A stretch of 64,000 nucleotides of DNA from Vibrio alfacsensis (GTDB lineage: Bacteria > Pseudomonadota > Gammaproteobacteria > Enterobacterales > Vibrionaceae), in contig NZ_CP032093.1 in NCBI RefSeq assembly GCF_003544875.1, positions 806,001 through 870,000 on the forward strand. Reading direction: 5' to 3'. The position numbers and the translations under genes are program-made. This document shows, piece by piece, positions 29,107 through 37,811 of the stretch. Positions within the stretch are counted from its first letter, which is position 1. Every line of letters starts with the position of its first letter. Below the pieces are notes generated by a model. It saw only the letters and a program-made list of their open reading frames with translations, was not told the origin of the DNA and did not search any database.

Positions 29107-29168
29107 ACATAGGTTACTGTTAGACGCGGTTTACTGTTAATTTTCAGGTGACTGTTAAATCGAGTTAT
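29099..29168 (+). repeat. Degenerate 17-18-bp tandem repeat after accA
   Basis: Four units start with an RYTGTTA core at 29099, 29116, 29133 and 29151: ATTGTTA, ACTGTTA, ACTGTTA, ACTGTTA. Three of them are followed within the unit by a GGT-containing segment. The first unit overlaps the end of accA (stop 29104-29106). Confidence 0.6.
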
Positions 29169-29213
29169 AGCGAAGCGTTAGCTGAACTCTTGCAAGATAA
29201 CAGATAAAATAGG

Positions 29214-29242
29214 AAGGGTTGGCTTAATGTCAGCCCTTTTTT
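29214..29242 (+). terminator. Intrinsic terminator after accA
   Basis: AAGGGTTGGC (29214-29223), loop TTAAT, GTCAGCCCTT (29229-29238) with two G-T pairs, then TTTT. Confidence 0.8.
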
Positions 29243-29260
29243 GTACCTATCGGATCGCTT

Positions 29261-30595
29261 ATGGAATCGCTATATCAACACTTTGCTAGTGTACTGGACA
29301 GATATTACCAGCCTAATACGACATTACCATCGATGGCCAAGATAGTATTAGCATTCAGTGGTGGCGTAGATTCTCGTTTATTACTTGAGTTACTTCGTCG
29401 ATACCAACAGGCCCAATCTATTGCGTGCCATGCGGTGTATGTACATCACGGGTTAAGCGTTAATGCAGATAGTTGGGCGAGCAAATGTCTTTTATGGGCA
29501 GAAGACGCGGGCATCTCTTGCTCGGTGGAGTATGTCAGCCTTGATCTTTCCTCCGGAGAAAGTGTTGAACTTCTTGCGCGTGAGGCTCGTTATCAAGCGC
29601 TCGCTAAGTACGTAAATGCGGGTGATTTACTTTTAACAGGCCAACATGCAGATGATCAAATTGAAACGTTTTTGTTGGCATTGAAACGTGGCAGTGGACC
29701 AAAGGGGCTGTCTTCCATGGCTGAAAGTATGGCTTTTTCAGGAGGGCAGATCGTTAGGCCATTATTGTGCGTTAAGCGTGAGCAAATAGAAGCGGTAGCA
29801 CATCAACTTGGCCTTGAATGGGTCGAAGACGAAAGTAATCAAGATACACGCTATGACCGAAATTTTCTGCGTCATCGAGTGGTTCCTGAACTTTCACAAC
29901 GTTGGCCGAGTATTCATCAGTCGGTGCAGCGCAGTGCGAGCTTATGTGCCGAGCAAGAATCGCTGCTTGATGAATTGCTCAACACCGCTTTTGAGTATGC
30001 ATTACTAAACGATTTAAGCCTGAGTATTGATGCTCTAGAGACCCATAGTCAGCTTGCTCGAGCTAGATTGATTCGGATGTGGCTAGCAAAGCTAAATGCC
30101 AATATGCCAACTCAGGCGCAGTTAAACTTGATTTGGAATGAAGTCGCATTGGCACAACAAGATGCGAACCCAAAGCTACAACTTAAGCAGGGCGAAGTGC
30201 GCCGCTTTCAAAAACGTCTATATTGGGTGACAGAAACCGCAGATGTCTCTATGTGGCAAAACACTATTCAAACGGATTTACCTGTTGTACTTCCCGAACG
30301 GTTGGGGGAGTTAACGCTGTGCTCGACATCTAGTGAGGCCAATATTGCATTACCTTCTAAACCAGAATTGCTCAGAATTACTTTCAATCCTGAAGGGCTA
30401 TCGGCGCGTCCAAGTACACGCAATCACAGCCGTAAGTTAAAAAAGCTATTTCAAGAATACAATGTCCCTAGTTGGCTACGCAGGCAGACCCCTATTTTAA
30501 TGTATCAGGATCAGGTAGTCGCCGTGGCAGGGTTGTTTGTAGATCAAGCGTTTAGTGGCAAAGATTGTGAACTTGTCTGGCGTAAGTCATTGTAA
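29261..30595 (+). CDS. tilS: tRNA(Ile)-lysidine synthetase
   Basis: The 444-residue product converts C34 of the minor tRNA-Ile (CAU) to lysidine using ATP and lysine, so that it reads AUA. The PP-loop is AFSGGVDSR (residues 31-39), followed by HGLSVNADSW, TGQHADDQIETFLLALKRGSGPKG and the ATP-site VEDESNQDTRYDRNFLRH. TilS middle and C-terminal domains follow, ending with RRQTPILMYQDQVVAVAGLFV. The length is standard. It follows accA across a terminator, so it presumably has its own promoter. Confidence 0.96.
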   Translation: MESLYQHFASVLDRYYQPNTTLPSMAKIVLAFSGGVDSRLLLELLRRYQQAQSIACHAVYVHHGLSVNADSWASKCLLWAEDAGISCSVEYVSLDLSSGESVELLAREARYQALAKYVNAGDLLLTGQHADDQIETFLLALKRGSGPKGLSSMAESMAFSGGQIVRPLLCVKREQIEAVAHQLGLEWVEDESNQDTRYDRNFLRHRVVPELSQRWPSIHQSVQRSASLCAEQESLLDELLNTAFEYALLNDLSLSIDALETHSQLARARLIRMWLAKLNANMPTQAQLNLIWNEVALAQQDANPKLQLKQGEVRRFQKRLYWVTETADVSMWQNTIQTDLPVVLPERLGELTLCSTSSEANIALPSKPELLRITFNPEGLSARPSTRNHSRKLKKLFQEYNVPSWLRRQTPILMYQDQVVAVAGLFVDQAFSGKDCELVWRKSL

Positions 30596-30655
30596 TTCAT
30601 GCCACAATGTCGGGCATAAAAATAGTTACTTAAATAAAAGCGATTAGGTGAAGCA

Positions 30656-30970
30656 ATGAAGAAAATAATCATGGGCGCAATGGTGGTGCTAACCATGTTG
30701 AGTGGGCAAGCACTGGCTGCTGGAGATGCAGGAGCAGGAGAAGCGAAAGCTGCAGTGTGTTCTGCTTGCCATGGCGCGGATGGTATCGCGGTGATCCCTG
30801 GTTATCCAAATCTAAAAGGGCAGAACGAGCAATACCTAGCAAGCTCAATTAATGCGTATAAGCAAGGTCAGCGCACAGGTGGTTTGGCTGCGGTTATGCA
30901 AGCTCAAGCCAGTTTGCTTTCTGATGCCGATATTGCAAACTTGGCTGCGTATTACGCAAGCCTGAAATAG
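30656..30970 (+). CDS. Periplasmic class I cytochrome c (c4/c553-like)
   Basis: The 104-residue precursor has a signal peptide over residues 1-22 (cleavage after ALA or ALAA). One heme-attachment motif CSACH sits at residues 35-39 in [13 protein letters not shown], and a downstream Met in AAVMQAQA is the likely sixth heme ligand. The C-terminal helix [13 protein letters not shown] is typical of single-heme c-type cytochromes that shuttle electrons in the periplasm. It probably donates to a cytochrome oxidase or peroxidase. Its partner is not evident from the neighbours tilS and glnB. Confidence 0.85.
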   Translation: MKKIIMGAMVVLTMLSGQALAAGDAGAGEAKAAVCSACHGADGIAVIPGYPNLKGQNEQYLASSINAYKQGQRTGGLAAVMQAQASLLSDADIANLAAYYASLK

Positions 30971-31053
30971 ATACAAAGCTCGTCGAGAGTTAGGATTTTG
31001 AATCGCTTGGCGACGACAAGCATTGAATGTTGTGACACGCTAACCGATAATAT

Positions 31054-31069
31054 GCGCAAACGATTGAAG
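31054..31069 (+). promoter_or_regulatory. PurR-like operator before glnB
   Basis: GCGCAAACGATTGAAG contains GCAAACGATT, matching all ten positions of the PurR core GCAANCGNTT; the outer bases match less well. It ends 14 bases before the glnB start. PurR is known to repress glnB in E. coli, which supports the call. Confidence 0.5.
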
Positions 31070-31074
31070 CTTAA

Positions 31075-31422
<348 letters not shown>

Positions 31423-31480
31423 CAGCATCTATATAGAATTAAGATTTCACTACAACATACAGTGAAAAATTGATTAAGCT

Positions 31481-31508
31481 AAAAGGGAGTCCGAGGTGGC
31501 TCCTTTTT
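31481..31508 (+). terminator. Intrinsic terminator after glnB
   Basis: AAAAGGGAG (31481-31489) faces GCTCCTTTTTT (31500-31509) across a 10-base loop. The T-run continues the 3' arm. Confidence 0.65.
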
Positions 31509-31550
31509 TATTCATTCAAGTCTATCTTTGTTCTGTATTTAGGGCGGTCT

Positions 31551-32396
31551 ATGTTTAAGCGCTTATTTATTGCGGTGGTTTTTCTTAGCTTAGCGGCGGT
31601 GTTCGCTTTTCAGCTTATTTTTATTGTGCCGGAGCAACCTCAAATTATTACCCAAACAGGGAGCAGCATTACTCAAAACGTTCGTTGTATGGAGTTTAAC
31701 CAGCCGAAAACACTCGATGAAGATGGTGAGCTAAACATATTGGTATGGAATATCTACAAGCAGAATCGAGATGATTGGCGATCAGCTTTAGATACATTTT
31801 CTGCTAATAAACAGTTACTTCTTTTGCAAGAGGCGAGTCTTACCGACACGTTTAAAGATTGGCTGGTGGATGGTCATTGGGTGAGTAACCAAGTGACGGC
31901 ATTTAAAGCGTTAGGCAGTGGTGCTGGTGTGATCAGTATTGCGAAACAAGAGCCTATTCTGGCATGTGCTTACACGTCTAAAGAACCATGGTTGCGTCTG
32001 CCTAAGTCAGCGTTGTACAGCAAATATCAGCTTAGCAATGGTGAGACTCTAGCGGTAGTAAATATTCATGCCATTAACTTTACGGTTGGAACCGACGAAT
32101 ACACATCTCAGATTTCTGCGATGGAGCGTGTATTGAATGAGCATAAAGGACCGATTTTATTTGCAGGAGACTTTAATAGTTGGAGTGAAGAGCGTGTGAC
32201 CGCAATGAAGAAAGCATTGCTCAAGGCCGATTTACAAGAAGTTAAGTTTGCTCAAGATAATCGGACTCAATTTATTACAGGCTTACCATTAGATCATGTG
32301 TTTTATCGTGGGTTAACGCTTAAAAACGCAAAAGCGCCGCAGAGCGACGCTTCTGATCATAATCCATTGTTGGTGTCGTTTACGCTTAACGACTAG
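31551..32396 (+). CDS. yafD: Endonuclease/exonuclease/phosphatase family protein (YafD-like, UPF0294)
   Basis: The 281-residue product has an N-terminal membrane anchor or uncleaved signal (residues 4-24) and a DNase I-like fold. The fold's motifs appear in order: ILVWNIYKQN, LLLQEA (metal-binding Glu), NIHAINF, GDFNSW, LDHVFYRG and SDHNPLL. It is predicted to be a metal-dependent phosphodiesterase facing the periplasm; the substrate is unknown. ATG 31551 is preferred because AGGG lies just upstream and the hydrophobic start MFKRLFIAVVFLSLAAVF follows, although the frame is open from 31470. It is converging with the YIP1 gene. Confidence 0.8.
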   Translation: MFKRLFIAVVFLSLAAVFAFQLIFIVPEQPQIITQTGSSITQNVRCMEFNQPKTLDEDGELNILVWNIYKQNRDDWRSALDTFSANKQLLLLQEASLTDTFKDWLVDGHWVSNQVTAFKALGSGAGVISIAKQEPILACAYTSKEPWLRLPKSALYSKYQLSNGETLAVVNIHAINFTVGTDEYTSQISAMERVLNEHKGPILFAGDFNSWSEERVTAMKKALLKADLQEVKFAQDNRTQFITGLPLDHVFYRGLTLKNAKAPQSDASDHNPLLVSFTLND

Positions 32397-32413
32397 CATG
32401 GACTATGCTAGTC
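32391..32413. terminator. Hairpin between convergent yafD and YIP1 genes
   Basis: GACTAGCAT (32391-32399) pairs perfectly with ATGCTAGTC (32405-32413). It overlaps the yafD stop codon and lies 11 bases past the YIP1-gene stop. There is no T-run, so bidirectional termination is only suggested. Confidence 0.4.
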
Positions 32414-32423
32414 GAGTAACGTA

Positions 32424-33110
32424 TTAAGCGATAACGATGTACAACGCCCAAATTACGTAGAACGCAATCCAAGGCAGGCTCGCAATGACAAGTGCCTGTC
32501 CGCGTTCAAACTCTGTCCAAGTTAGAACCACGCCATAGCCCAATACAATGTACCAAGGCAGCAGTAGCGGTAGTGAGCTAGCAAAGTGCGACCACTCGTT
32601 GGTCAAAGGCAGTTTTAACAAGCCATTTAGGCTGTTCAGATCGGCGGCGTATGTCATCACTTGACCGTGTTTCAGAAGCAGACTGGCGTAGCTTGCGACA
32701 TCACCTAATACCGCTGGGAATAAGATTGCAGAAGAGGCTGCAAACCATTTCCAGTAACCGTACTGCTGTTTGCTTGCTTTGGTCGCAAGGAAGAACCACA
32801 ACGCCAAAAGCAGCAGAGTCGCAAAGCGGTTGAACACGTCATTAATGATCGCACTTGCCATCAACGTATTTGGCTCTAACAGTTCAACTTGTTGAGGGTC
32901 GATCTGTTGGAATTGAGCCGCCAGTTGCTCACTTAACCAAGTGAAATCCACATTCGAGAAATAGGCCCCCCAGAATAGGAATGGGCTTATCATCAAAAAG
33001 ATGAAAGGCTGCCATCCCCAGCCTCCACGCTGATAGAGCGCCAAGAAGCAAGATGTTGGAGATCGGAAAATATCCAACAGCATGACAAGCGGGTTGCTCG
33101 ATGGGTTCAT
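32424..33110 (-). CDS. YIP1 family membrane protein
   Basis: The 228-residue inner-membrane protein has about five hydrophobic segments, including PFIFLMISPFLFWGAYF, FATLLLLALWFFLA and LPLLLPWYIVLGYGVVLTW. It begins NPLVMLLDIFRSPTSCFLALYQR, the N-terminal pattern of the bacterial Yip1 domain (DUF1282-like). The function is unknown. Its start overlaps the mltD stop by 4 bases (33107-33110), so the two are translationally coupled, suggesting a role in envelope maintenance. Confidence 0.7.
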   Translation of the reverse strand: MNPSSNPLVMLLDIFRSPTSCFLALYQRGGWGWQPFIFLMISPFLFWGAYFSNVDFTWLSEQLAAQFQQIDPQQVELLEPNTLMASAIINDVFNRFATLLLLALWFFLATKASKQQYGYWKWFAASSAILFPAVLGDVASYASLLLKHGQVMTYAADLNSLNGLLKLPLTNEWSHFASSLPLLLPWYIVLGYGVVLTWTEFERGQALVIASLPWIAFYVIWALYIVIA

Positions 33111-34693
33111 ACACTTACCTTAGTTACGTCAACATACAACTTAAGCTTTTGACCTGGTTTTAGGTACTTCTGCTTTTGAAGAGAGTTCCATTTCACGATG
33201 TCGTTGCCCTTCACCTTAAACTTGCTCGCAATACCGCTGATGGTGTCGCCTGAGCGTACGTTGTAGAACACAGTTCGAATAATCGCGCCTTTGTCAGAGT
33301 TCTTCCAGATCACCAGTTTTTGACCCACGCGCAAGGTGTCTCTTGGCCCCATACCGTTCCATTTAGCCAAAGACTGATGGGAAACCTTGTTCTCTTTTGC
33401 GATAGACCACAAGCTCTCACCAGACTGCACAACATGAGTAAGCTTAAATTGACCGCGCGCTTGAGATTGTGTTTTTTCTAGTCGGTTCTCCGCGGTTAGA
33501 GCGTATTTAGAATCGTCTTTTGTTGACGTTGGGATCATTAAGTACTGACCAACGCGAATATTATTGTTTGATAGCCCGTTTGCGCGCTGAATAACTTTGG
33601 TTGTCGTACCGTACTTTTGAGCCAACAGACTTAGCGAATCGCCCGATTTCACTTTATAGCGTGCGACTTTTACCCCTTTACCACGGTTCTTATTTACTTG
33701 AGCAAGGAACTGGTCTTTTTTCTCAATTGGAATAAGGAGCTGGTGAGGACCATTAGGCGCTGTCGACCATTGGTTGTACGCTGGGTTGTAGCTTTGCAGC
33801 TCTTTTACACCAATACCGGCATAATCCGCTGCAATTGCAAGATCAAGCTGCTCTTTTGGATCCACTTGAGTCAGGACTGGTTTATTCGGAATCGCTGGAA
33901 TGTCGATGCCGTATTTTTCTTGGTTTGCCACGATGTCAGCAAGCGCAAGTAACTTCGGCACATAGCTGCTGGTCTCTTTTGGAAGATCTAAAGAAAAGAA
34001 GTCCGTTGGCTTACCGAGTTTTTTATTCTTACGAATTGCGCTTGATACACGACCACCGCCGCTATTGTATGCCGCAATAGCATGTGCCCAGTTGCCATCA
34101 AAACGTTTGTTTTGTTGTAGGAGATAATCAAGCGCGGCATCTGTAGACGCAACCACATCGCGACGACCGTCGTACCAGTAGTTTTGTTCAAGTCCCATCA
34201 TTTTGCCGGTTCCTGGAACAAATTGCCAAAGACCAGCCGCACTACCGTGAGAATAGGCGAATGCATCAAACGAGCTTTCTACGACAGGTAGAAGCGCTAG
34301 CTCCATCGGTAGACCACGCTCTTCAATACGCTTGGTGATCATGTATAAAAACGGCTGCGCGCGTTCAGATACGGTACGAAGATGGCTCGGATGCTTCAAA
34401 TACCAAGTGCGGTAATAGTCGATTTTTTTGTTGTTAGGGATGTCCATGTCCAATTGCATAGCGATGCGTTGCCATACATCCTCTTGATCCTGAGGCGCAA
34501 TCACTTTAGGAGTCGCTGTCACTGCTTCTTTTTTAGCAAGCGGCTTCTTAGAGGTGTCTGCCTGAGCGTTATCTTGCTTTGCAATCTGCTCAGATTTATT
34601 GGTTTCTTGGGTTGGAGAATTAGTTGTATCTGATTGTGTCAATTGACAGCCAGATAGCAACAATACCAACGCCAAACTGTACTTCAAACGCAT
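33107..34693 (-). CDS. mltD: Membrane-bound lytic murein transglycosylase D
   Basis: The 528-residue lipoprotein cleaves peptidoglycan to anhydromuropeptides. The lipobox LLSGC places the acylated cysteine at residue 16. A low-complexity linker follows, then the SLT domain with catalytic Glu139 in LPVVESSFDAFAYSHGSAAG and LWQFVPGTG. Three LysM modules close the protein, starting YKVKSGDSLSLLAQKYG, HVVQSGESLWSIAKENK and YNVRSGDTISGIASKFK (about residues 348-525). The neighbours gloB, yafS, rnhA and dnaQ are as in E. coli, though mltD here is coupled to a YIP1 gene. Confidence 0.95.
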   Translation of the reverse strand: MRLKYSLALVLLLSGCQLTQSDTTNSPTQETNKSEQIAKQDNAQADTSKKPLAKKEAVTATPKVIAPQDQEDVWQRIAMQLDMDIPNNKKIDYYRTWYLKHPSHLRTVSERAQPFLYMITKRIEERGLPMELALLPVVESSFDAFAYSHGSAAGLWQFVPGTGKMMGLEQNYWYDGRRDVVASTDAALDYLLQQNKRFDGNWAHAIAAYNSGGGRVSSAIRKNKKLGKPTDFFSLDLPKETSSYVPKLLALADIVANQEKYGIDIPAIPNKPVLTQVDPKEQLDLAIAADYAGIGVKELQSYNPAYNQWSTAPNGPHQLLIPIEKKDQFLAQVNKNRGKGVKVARYKVKSGDSLSLLAQKYGTTTKVIQRANGLSNNNIRVGQYLMIPTSTKDDSKYALTAENRLEKTQSQARGQFKLTHVVQSGESLWSIAKENKVSHQSLAKWNGMGPRDTLRVGQKLVIWKNSDKGAIIRTVFYNVRSGDTISGIASKFKVKGNDIVKWNSLQKQKYLKPGQKLKLYVDVTKVSV

Positions 34694-34858
34694 GGGGTTA
34701 GCCTATTGAGGGCCTGTTTATCTGCCAGAAATACCACGAATATAAAAGTGTGGTAGGCAAGATAATAGACATCGATTTCTAAACAAATTAAAACGGCGAA
34801 TAAACACCGAATGTGCATTAGGGCGAAATGCAAACAGATTTATATTAGCCCTAAACGC

Positions 34859-34885
34859 AATAGAAGCGCCAAAGGCGCTTCTATT
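34859..34885. terminator. Hairpin downstream of gloB
   Basis: AATAGAAGCGCC (34859-34870) pairs perfectly with GGCGCTTCTATT (34874-34885). It lies 55 bases beyond the restored gloB stop at 34940, but inside the frameshifted reading frame. That supports the view that the extended frame is not real coding sequence. Confidence 0.6.
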
Positions 34886-34939
34886 AAAAATGAGCTGAAG
34901 ATAATACTTGTGCGGAACAAAGATACAAGTAAAAGTTGG

Positions 34940-35697
34940 TTAAAATTCGTTCTTCCACTCACGCAGAGCTGCAAAACCGAGCATGGATCGCTATTTTCGA
35001 TGCGGTTCGCCACGGATTTGACTATTTCAGGATTTGTAGTACGCAAAAATGGATTAATCCACTTTTCCTTTCGGAGCGTTGTCGGCACCGTTGGAATGTT
35101 GAGAGCGCGTAGGCGATTCACATCATCTCGGTATTGGCGTAAGTGTTCATTGTCTGGTTCTACTGCAAGAGCAAAGGCGACATTACTTGCTGTGTATTCG
35201 TGAGCGCAGAAAATTTCGGTTTCTTCAGGCAGTGAAGAGATCTTACTCAGGGATTCGAACATCTGTTCGTGTGTGCCCTCAAATACGCGTCCGCAGCCCG
35301 CTGAGAATAGCACATCACCACAGAACAGCTTTCCATCGCCTACGTAGCCAATGTGACCTAACGTATGGCCAGGCAGCCCTAGCACCATAAAGATTTCGCC
35401 AAACAGATCGAGTTTATCTCCCTCTTCCATCGCATTCGTGAGTGTTGGAATGGGTTCCGCTTTTGGCCCGACGACCGCCACATGTGGATAAGCGCGAACT
35501 AAATCTGGAACGCCACCAATGTGATCGTTGTGGTGGTGTGTGATTAAGATTGCCTCTAAAGTTAACTCGTGGGCCACTAAATAGTCTAATACCGGTTGAG
35601 CATCGCCAGGGTCGACAACGGCACAACGCTTATCGCTATTTTGTATCAGCCAGATGTAATTATCGTTAAATGCAGGTATGCTTTTGATCTGTAACAC
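34940..35697 (-). CDS. gloB: Hydroxyacylglutathione hydrolase (glyoxalase II), with an apparent C-terminal 1-base deletion
   Basis: This metallo-beta-lactamase-fold enzyme hydrolyses S-lactoylglutathione to lactate. Zinc motif [36 protein letters not shown] and [10 protein letters not shown] are intact. The raw frame runs to 34840 with an alien tail ([14 protein letters not shown]). Adding one base at the AAAA run (34973-34976, TTTT on the coding strand) instead gives [14 protein letters not shown] and a stop at 34940, total 252 residues, the usual size. The start is GTG at 35697 with GGAG 8 bases upstream; the TTG at 35718 is less likely. It is divergent from yafS. Confidence 0.88.
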
Positions 35698-35732
35698 GAT
35701 TCGTTCTCCGTCACCCAATTAGCAGGTGGTAA

Positions 35733-36494
35733 ATGAAACCAGCACTCAGCAACAAAACTATGGCACACCCATCGACGTGGTCAGAAATGAACAATGGCCC
35801 ATGGGTGCTTGAGTCAATCCAAACCCGACTAGATGAATGGTGTCCGAGACTGTTCGGCTACCACATGCTTAAATTGGGCGGGTTGAGCTGTGAGCTAACC
35901 AGTTGTAGTTGTAACATTCAACACCAAGTTAACGTAGATATCCAGAACCCGTTGCATAATGTGATTGCAGATGGTTACGAATTGCCCTTTTTAGAAAAAA
36001 GCTTTGATGTTGTCGTGCTCGCACATCAGCTTGACTATGCAAGTGATCCTCACCGTCTACTTCGAGAAGTTGATCGGGTGATGATGGATGATGGCTATCT
36101 CATTCTTACGGGGTTCAACCCCATCAGTCTCACAGGCCTAGCCAGTTTATTGCCGTGGCGAAAAAATAACTTGCCGTGGAGTGGGCGAATGTTCACATCA
36201 AACCGCATTAAAGACTGGTTAGGAGTATTAAATTACCAAGTGATTCATTGCGATCGTTACGCCTTGTTTCCAATGACGCGTTATAAAACTATGTGGACAT
36301 GGCTAGAAAACAGTTTGGGCGATTGGGCATCACCTGCGGGGAGTTTGTATTACATCGTTGCTCGTAAAAGAACATACCCTCTCAAACCCATTAAGCCGCA
36401 TTGGCGCATGAAGAAAAAACTGACGCCAATAAGAGTGATGAATCGAGAGGGTAATACAGCGAGAAAGACATCAAGTAAAGCGCTTGAGCCTTAA
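35733..36494 (+). CDS. SAM-dependent methyltransferase (YafS-like)
   Basis: The 253-residue class I methyltransferase has motif I atypically degenerate (MLKLGGLSCEL), the acidic strand-2 end NVIADGYELPF, and the Methyltransf_11 core SFDVVVLAHQLDYASDPHRLLREVDRVMMDDGYLIL (residues about 90-126). The substrate is unknown. Position between gloB and rnhA matches E. coli yafS, so it is probably the orthologue. The basic C-terminus (KKKLTPIRVMNREG) is not part of the fold. AGGTGG lies about 5 bases before the ATG. Its stop codon lies inside a degenerate tandem repeat. Confidence 0.8.
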   Translation: MKPALSNKTMAHPSTWSEMNNGPWVLESIQTRLDEWCPRLFGYHMLKLGGLSCELTSCSCNIQHQVNVDIQNPLHNVIADGYELPFLEKSFDVVVLAHQLDYASDPHRLLREVDRVMMDDGYLILTGFNPISLTGLASLLPWRKNNLPWSGRMFTSNRIKDWLGVLNYQVIHCDRYALFPMTRYKTMWTWLENSLGDWASPAGSLYYIVARKRTYPLKPIKPHWRMKKKLTPIRVMNREGNTARKTSSKALEP

Positions 36495-36562
36495 GTAAGC
36501 TCTCTGCGAATCTTAAGCCCTACATTGAACGTTAAGTTCTGTATCGAGCATTAAGATCTAAC
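36484..36562 (+). repeat. Degenerate 19-bp tandem repeat between yafS and rnhA
   Basis: Four units share a CNTTAAG core: TTGAGCCTTAAG (36484), GCGAATCTTAAG (36506), TTGAACGTTAAG (36525) and TCGAGCATTAAG (36544), spaced 22, 19 and 19 bases. The first unit spans the yafS stop codon and the last overlaps the rnhA stop codon at 36558. Confidence 0.6.
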
Positions 36563-37022
36563 TAGGTTGATAACCAGTATCTTCCTCGGTTGGGTTCTCG
36601 GCGGCTGCGCGAGCAATTTCGTCACAGATTTCGTTTTCACGATGGCCTGCGTGGCCTTTTACCCATTGCCAATCGACTTGGTGGCGCGCGGTTTCTTTAT
36701 CTAACGCTTGCCATAAATCGGCATTTTTTACCGGCTTCTTATCTGCCGTTTTCCAACCACGTTTCTTCCAGTTATGAATCCACTGTGTGATGCCTTGACG
36801 CACATATTGGCTATCTGTGGTGAGGGTAACTTGGCACGGCTCTTTGAGTGTTTGCAGCGCAACAACAGCGGCTAACATTTCCATGCGGTTATTGGTGGTT
36901 AGCGTGTAGCCTTTGGCAAGCGTCTTTTCCGTTTGTTTATAACGTAAAACGATGCCGTATCCACCTGGGCCAGGATTTCCTAAACAAGATCCGTCTGTGA
37001 AAATCTCAACGTGTTTGGTCAT
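36558..37022 (-). CDS. rnhA: Ribonuclease HI
   Basis: The 154-residue product degrades the RNA strand of RNA:DNA hybrids. The E. coli numbering is preserved: Asp10 ([18 protein letters not shown]), Glu48 (NRMEMLAA), Asp70 (LTTDSQYV), and the C-terminal [22 protein letters not shown] with the catalytic His and Asp. ATG 37022 is chosen because the family starts [10 protein letters not shown]; the upstream open frame to 37139 runs into dnaQ and is a shadow. It is divergent from dnaQ across 58 bases that must hold both promoters. Confidence 0.97.
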   Translation of the reverse strand: MTKHVEIFTDGSCLGNPGPGGYGIVLRYKQTEKTLAKGYTLTTNNRMEMLAAVVALQTLKEPCQVTLTTDSQYVRQGITQWIHNWKKRGWKTADKKPVKNADLWQALDKETARHQVDWQWVKGHAGHRENEICDEIARAAAENPTEEDTGYQPS

Positions 37023-37080
37023 ATTTTTGGTACTATTAGCCGAATCATTTAATAAAGCATAGTCTGACACACATAACCTT

Positions 37081-37803
37081 ATGAATACCAGCAGCAATTC
37101 TGAACATAATCGTATTGTCGTTCTCGATACCGAAACCACAGGTATGAACTTAGAGGGCGGCCCGCACTACATGGGACATCGCATTGTAGAAATTGGTGCC
37201 GTGGAGATCATCAACCGTAAGTTGACTGGTCGTCACTTTCACGTTTACCTCAAACCCGATCGTGAAATTCAACCAGATGCGATTAATGTTCATGGTATTA
37301 CGGATGAGTTTCTTGTCGACAAACCTGAATATGCAAGTGTTCACAAAGAGTTTTTAGACTTCATCAAAGGCGCTGAACTGGTTGCTCACAACGCGCCCTT
37401 CGATACCGGCTTTATGGATTATGAGTTTGAAATGCTCGATCCAACCATTGGTAAAACGGAAGACTTCTGTAAGGTGACCGATACCCTTGCCATGGCGAAG
37501 AAAATCTTCCCTGGCAAGCGAAATAACCTCGACATATTGTGTGAGCGCTACGGCATAGATAACTCTCACCGTACACTCCACGGGGCATTACTCGATGCGG
37601 AGATTCTAGCGGACGTTTACCTACTGATGACGGGTGGGCAAACCAATCTAGAATTCAATGCCAATAAAAAAGAGGGCGAAGCAGAGGGAATTCGTCGTCT
37701 TGAAGGAAGAAAAGCGCTAAAGGTTTTGCGTGCAACTGCCGATGAAGTAGAAGCACACCAGAAAAGACTAGAACTGGTGAGTGACTGTATTTGGCAGCAT
37801 TAG
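37081..37803 (+). CDS. dnaQ: DNA polymerase III epsilon subunit, 3'-5' exonuclease
   Basis: The 240-residue proofreading subunit of the replicative polymerase. DEDDh exonuclease motifs: Exo[13 protein letters not shown] (D16, E18), Exo[15 protein letters not shown] and Exo[21 protein letters not shown]. The C-terminal segment after about residue 190 ([15 protein letters not shown]) binds the alpha subunit, whose gene dnaE is at 24.6 kb. It is divergent from rnhA as in E. coli. The next gene starts 8 bases after the stop. Confidence 0.96.
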   Translation: MNTSSNSEHNRIVVLDTETTGMNLEGGPHYMGHRIVEIGAVEIINRKLTGRHFHVYLKPDREIQPDAINVHGITDEFLVDKPEYASVHKEFLDFIKGAELVAHNAPFDTGFMDYEFEMLDPTIGKTEDFCKVTDTLAMAKKIFPGKRNNLDILCERYGIDNSHRTLHGALLDAEILADVYLLMTGGQTNLEFNANKKEGEAEGIRRLEGRKALKVLRATADEVEAHQKRLELVSDCIWQH

Positions 37804-37811
37804 GAGAAGCT

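Noticed and set aside
34840..34939. A C-terminal extension of GloB
   Set aside because: It arises from a frame break; the sequence contains a perfect 12-bp hairpin and does not resemble any GloB tail.
37023..37139. N-terminal extension of RNase HI
   Set aside because: It overlaps the dnaQ start on the other strand, and the family begins at [10 protein letters not shown].
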